Under the pieces are notes generated by a model. The model searched no databases. It was not told where the DNA came from and saw nothing but the letters and a program-made list of their open reading frames with translations. Positions 29,934-31,965 of a DNA stretch of 31,965 nt are shown in pieces (position 1 is the first letter of the stretch; the number at the start of each line of letters is the position of its first letter). Origin of the DNA: a virus; IMG/VR virus record IMGVR_UViG_3300027782_000239, positions 1-31,965 of that record; one strand, 5' to 3'. Both the position numbers and the translations under genes were made by a program.

Positions 29934-30355
29934 TTGTATTTCTTCCAATGATCTAATGCAGCGCATGTATCTGGTTGCCCATCTATCTTGCCATAACGAT
30001 GTGCTATGTAAGCCAATCCCCAGTCTATCTGTTGCAATGGTGTAGCTGTGGCCAACCATTCACTTCTACCCTGTGGAATACCATGATGAGATCCATTACG
30101 CGCATCAGCGCGCCATGCACTTTCTTTACCATAAAGTGTAGATATACATTTGTAATGGTCTTTAGTTAGTTGTGCTTTTGCATACTGTTTTGCACTCATG
30201 TTTATATCTGGTGCATCAGCCGATGCTGGTAAGCATAGAGCTGCCCCAATAGCTAAACTAGCGGTCGCGAGCAGTCGGCTGAAGCCGCTCGCTAGCGAGT
30301 TATAGCGTACCCGACGTGTCAAGTTAGAGCGTGAATCTTGGGAGTTTCTTGTCAT
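29924..30355 (-). CDS. Secreted lytic-transglycosylase-like protein, copy B
   Basis: 143 residues with a signal peptide almost identical to copy A, including at the DNA level, and the same KESAW, HHGIPQG and YIAHRYG blocks. The mature domain has more differences (SAWRADARNGS, ATPLQQIDWGLAY). The unequal conservation of signal and enzyme halves is odd and may reflect the palindromic island beneath the signal region. Confidence 0.82.
   Translation of the reverse strand: MTRNSQDSRSNLTRRVRYNSLASGFSRLLATASLAIGAALCLPASADAPDINMSAKQYAKAQLTKDHYKCISTLYGKESAWRADARNGSHHGIPQGRSEWLATATPLQQIDWGLAYIAHRYGKIDGQPDTCAALDHWKKYNWH
30258..30295. repeat. GC-rich palindromic island in transglycosylase signal region, copy B
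   Basis: Same 38 bp as in copy A without a change. The surrounding block, from about 30,240 to 30,410, is almost free of differences, including silent sites, which marks it as one of the most constrained DNA segments of the unit. Confidence 0.45.
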
Positions 30356-30522
30356 TTATCTTTACCCCATCCTTTGCCCTTGAAGATTGCAGCTGTTGGT
30401 TGGTATAGGCGAATCATTACGGACTTACATTTGCAATAGACTGCTTCACCTAAATCAGTGATGGATCGTGTAACTTCCTTGGTTTTATTGCATGACATAC
30501 ATTTATATTCATAGACTGGCAT
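30352..30522 (-). CDS. FmdB-like zinc ribbon protein, 56 aa, copy B
   Basis: MPVYEYKCMSC start, CKC at 30-32 and the IFKGKGWG end. Six residues differ from copy A, all outside the cysteines. Overlaps both neighbours, as in copy A. Confidence 0.85.
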   Translation of the reverse strand: MPVYEYKCMSCNKTKEVTRSITDLGEAVYCKCKSVMIRLYQPTAAIFKGKGWGKDK

Positions 30523-30937
30523 TTCTTTCATCCTCTATTCTACATGTGCTACATATTGCAGTAATCCATGAACCGCATTGCGTACAACGGTTTATTTGTA
30601 GTGATGCTTTCGAATAACCTGCTTGAAGCAATAGCACGATCAGGTCGTCGAATCTGAGCATTGCTCCATACTGCGAAGCATCTTCCCCTTGCCCATTGAA
30701 TCGCATAACAACAATCGGTAATTCCCCAACAACCGAACGTTGCTTGACCTGATCGAGCCAAGCTTTAGGTTGGAAAGCAGAGCGAGCCTTTACTTCAAGG
30801 TCGAACGGAACCCCAGTAATGTCCTTGCCCTGCCTACCAGCCCCAGCTGACTCAGCGTGTTCCCACCACTGAGCCAGATATTGTGCTACTACTCGCTGTG
30901 TGCGATAGCCGCGATGTTTTCTGCTTTGACTAGCCAT
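30509..30937 (-). CDS. PD-(D/E)XK nuclease with C-terminal zinc ribbon, copy B
   Basis: 142 residues. Keeps GRQGKDITGVPFDLEVKAR and the C-terminal CTQCGSW-ICSTC ribbon. One residue shorter than copy A after the WLDQV motif (QRSVVGELPIVV). ATG at 30,937 overlaps the upstream stop by 8 bp. Confidence 0.75.
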   Translation of the reverse strand: MASQSRKHRGYRTQRVVAQYLAQWWEHAESAGAGRQGKDITGVPFDLEVKARSAFQPKAWLDQVKQRSVVGELPIVVMRFNGQGEDASQYGAMLRFDDLIVLLLQAGYSKASLQINRCTQCGSWITAICSTCRIEDERNASL

Positions 30938-31160
30938 TGACCGCATGACACTTGACACATTGCCAGACTGTGTAGACAGGATTATCCAAGTCCACGTCAA
31001 TCCGAATGTCAGTGACTAAGACTGGCACGTTACACATTTGACATGTAATCCACTGCTCAGGTTTAGCGTATGGATCATGTACAACATCTTTCAAGTAATG
31101 ATCACCTAGTACAACTGGTGGCATGTCCTCACCGTCGCGAAAGACTTCGATATATCCCAT
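30930..31160 (-). CDS. CxxC zinc-finger-like protein, 76 aa, copy B
   Basis: CQMC and CVKC pairs retained; the variable loop between them reads DLDNPVYTVW here and DLTFETNAVW in copy A. Same length despite that, so the spacing of the two knuckles seems to matter. Confidence 0.75.
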   Translation of the reverse strand: MGYIEVFRDGEDMPPVVLGDHYLKDVVHDPYAKPEQWITCQMCNVPVLVTDIRIDVDLDNPVYTVWQCVKCHAVNG

Positions 31161-31166
31161 CAGTGG

Positions 31167-31787
31167 TTACTTCTTATCCCACTGTGCTGGACATTGCTCA
31201 GACCTTGGTGCGGCATCAGCTGCACAGACCCAACCAGAGTATTCACCCTTGGCATTTGTGCCCTTCTTGCGAATCATTCCACCATGCTGACATTTAGGTG
31301 CAACTGGCACTGGCTTAGCCCCGAGTTCTTCCTGCAATAATGCAATCGCATCAGCTGCTTGTGTTGGTTGCTTGACTTTCTTGTCACCGTAGATTTCCCA
31401 TGTCGATGCAAACGATGCTGCATCTAGTTCTGGTACTACAACTAAACCTTGTACAGGATGTTGTACAACCTTTTTCATTTCTTCTCTAGATGGACGTTTG
31501 CCTTTAGCTGCAAGATTCGCGTTTGCAAGCGCTCTGCCGATTGCTGAAGTTTCGCAGTTCTCCAATGCGCTAGTTGCATTGACACCGCGATCAGAAATTT
31601 TCTCCTCAGCGAGTCCTGTGGAGTACGCGACGCTATCGAGATAAGTCCTAAAAAGGTATGCCTGAACAATATATTGACCACCTTGAAACGAAATGAGTTC
31701 AGTCGATATACGACCATCTGGATTTTCCTTCCACCATCGATCTAAACGTTCTTCTACTGGTTCATAATCTTCAAGATTGAATGCCAT
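31167..31787 (-). CDS. ERF-like ssDNA annealing/binding protein, copy B
   Basis: 206 residues, starting with ATG (GTG in copy A) after GAGGAG. The first 140 or so residues are the same as copy A; differences gather in the last 70, around a possible Cys-rich zinc site (CQHGGMIRKKGTNAKG, GWVCAADAAP). The constant part would be the DNA-annealing domain and the tail a linker or partner-binding region. Confidence 0.68.
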   Translation of the reverse strand: MAFNLEDYEPVEERLDRWWKENPDGRISTELISFQGGQYIVQAYLFRTYLDSVAYSTGLAEEKISDRGVNATSALENCETSAIGRALANANLAAKGKRPSREEMKKVVQHPVQGLVVVPELDAASFASTWEIYGDKKVKQPTQAADAIALLQEELGAKPVPVAPKCQHGGMIRKKGTNAKGEYSGWVCAADAAPRSEQCPAQWDKK

Positions 31788-31965
31788 TTGGTAACTCCTC
31801 TTGGCTTAGTAGTGCATCAACCTGCTCAGTTAGAGGCCAATGTGTGCCGTCAGGCCATAGGGAAACTTCGACCGCGCAGTCGAAACAGTAGTGCCTTTTC
31901 TCATTCTTTGACTTAGGGTGAACACTGACAACAGTCCAGACTGCTTGCCTTCTTCCCTTTTCAAA
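31771..31965 (-). CDS. CxxC zinc-ribbon protein (5' end cut by window edge)
   Basis: The last 64 residues of the 88-residue CxxC protein, with CFDC and the LWPDGTHWPLTEQ tail; the first CxxC pair lies beyond the window. It ends inside the start of the ERF-like gene. Relative to the full copy it has Ala for Ser and Asn for Ser in the tail, so it is a third distinct version of this C-terminus. Confidence 0.8.
   Translation of the reverse strand, partial: FEKGRRQAVWTVVSVHPKSKNEKRHYCFDCAVEVSLWPDGTHWPLTEQVDALLSQEELPNGIQS
31861..31965. repeat. Third partial repeat at window end (overlap with window start)
   Basis: These 105 bases match 1-105 except at one position (C at 31,866, G at 6) and match 15,684-15,788 exactly. 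They show that the sequence re-enters the phage unit. Either the molecule is circular or permuted, or a third copy follows. The mismatch means it is not a simple identical assembler overlap with base 1. Confidence 0.9.

Larger units (their letters stand above)
15684..31860. repeat. Phage genome copy B (tandem unit 2)
   Basis: This is the second copy of the phage genome, 16,177 bp, in the same orientation and gene order as copy A. Identity between copies is patchy: runs of over 100 identical bases near the unit junction, strong divergence in portal, capsid and tail-tip genes. The patchiness argues against a recent duplication and for two strains of one phage lineage. Confidence 0.93.

Noticed and set aside
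1-31965. Integrated tandem prophages
   Set aside because: No integrase, repressor, attachment-site repeat, tRNA or host gene is visible; each copy abuts the other inside a gene.
1-31965. Single 32-kb phage that evolved by whole-genome duplication
   Set aside because: Every essential gene is intact in both copies and the divergence is mosaic, not uniform. Decay or specialisation of one set would be expected after duplication.

Overview
The window holds two diverged copies of one small tailed-phage genome, head to tail. Copy A runs from 1 to about 15,683 and copy B from about 15,684 to 31,860. The last 105 bases (31,861-31,965) return to the sequence at base 1 with a single mismatch, so the piece is circular, circularly permuted, or part of a longer head-to-tail array. 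Every gene I can support lies on the minus strand, so each copy is read from high to low coordinates. The two copies carry the same genes in the same order; the one clear difference in content is a 73-residue gene found only in copy B.

The gene set is that of a siphovirus with a genome near 16 kb: HNH nuclease, large terminase, HK97-type portal, a maturation protease fused to the major capsid protein, connector proteins, tail tube, a frameshifting tail assembly chaperone, a short tape measure (500/531 residues), minor tail proteins and a glycine-rich tail-tip protein. The compact size, protease-capsid fusion and gene order resemble the 14-17 kb siphoviruses of Actinobacteria (Arthrobacter cluster AN, Microbacterium cluster EE, Rhodococcus phage RRH1). 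The moderate, slightly AT-leaning base composition would suit a low-GC aquatic actinobacterium, but that host is an inference. No integrase, repressor, DNA polymerase, tRNA, CRISPR array or insertion sequence was seen.

Layout of a copy in transcription order, with copy B coordinates. (1) Zinc-ribbon-rich DNA cassette, 31,965-30,352: CxxC protein, ERF-like ssDNA annealing or binding protein, 76-residue CxxC protein, PD-(D/E)XK nuclease, FmdB-like zinc ribbon. (2) Secreted transglycosylase-like lysin, HNH nuclease and terminase, 30,355-28,174. (3) Head genes, 28,139-24,414. (4) Tail genes, 24,411-18,346. (5) Lysis genes, 18,365-17,619: M15-type peptidase, holin candidate, and a second small membrane protein with a coiled coil. 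(6) Accessory genes, 17,610-15,594: unknown acidic protein, metallophosphoesterase, 31-residue ORF, a conserved leader with GATAAC repeats, small membrane protein, DUF6378-like protein, and the CxxC protein that opens the next copy. Copy A repeats this from 15,860 down to 1.

Genes are packed with ATGA and TAATG overlaps. The only sizeable non-coding stretches are the leader (about 70 bp), the gap after the capsid gene, which holds a strong hairpin, and the terminase-portal junction, which holds a conserved dyad. Divergence between the copies is patchy. Terminase, tail tube, chaperone, metallophosphoesterase and lysis genes are nearly identical. Portal, the capsid half of the fusion, the gp10-like protein, the centre of the tape measure and the glycine-rich tip differ strongly. 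This is what two co-occurring strains of one phage population would look like if joined by assembly or recombination.
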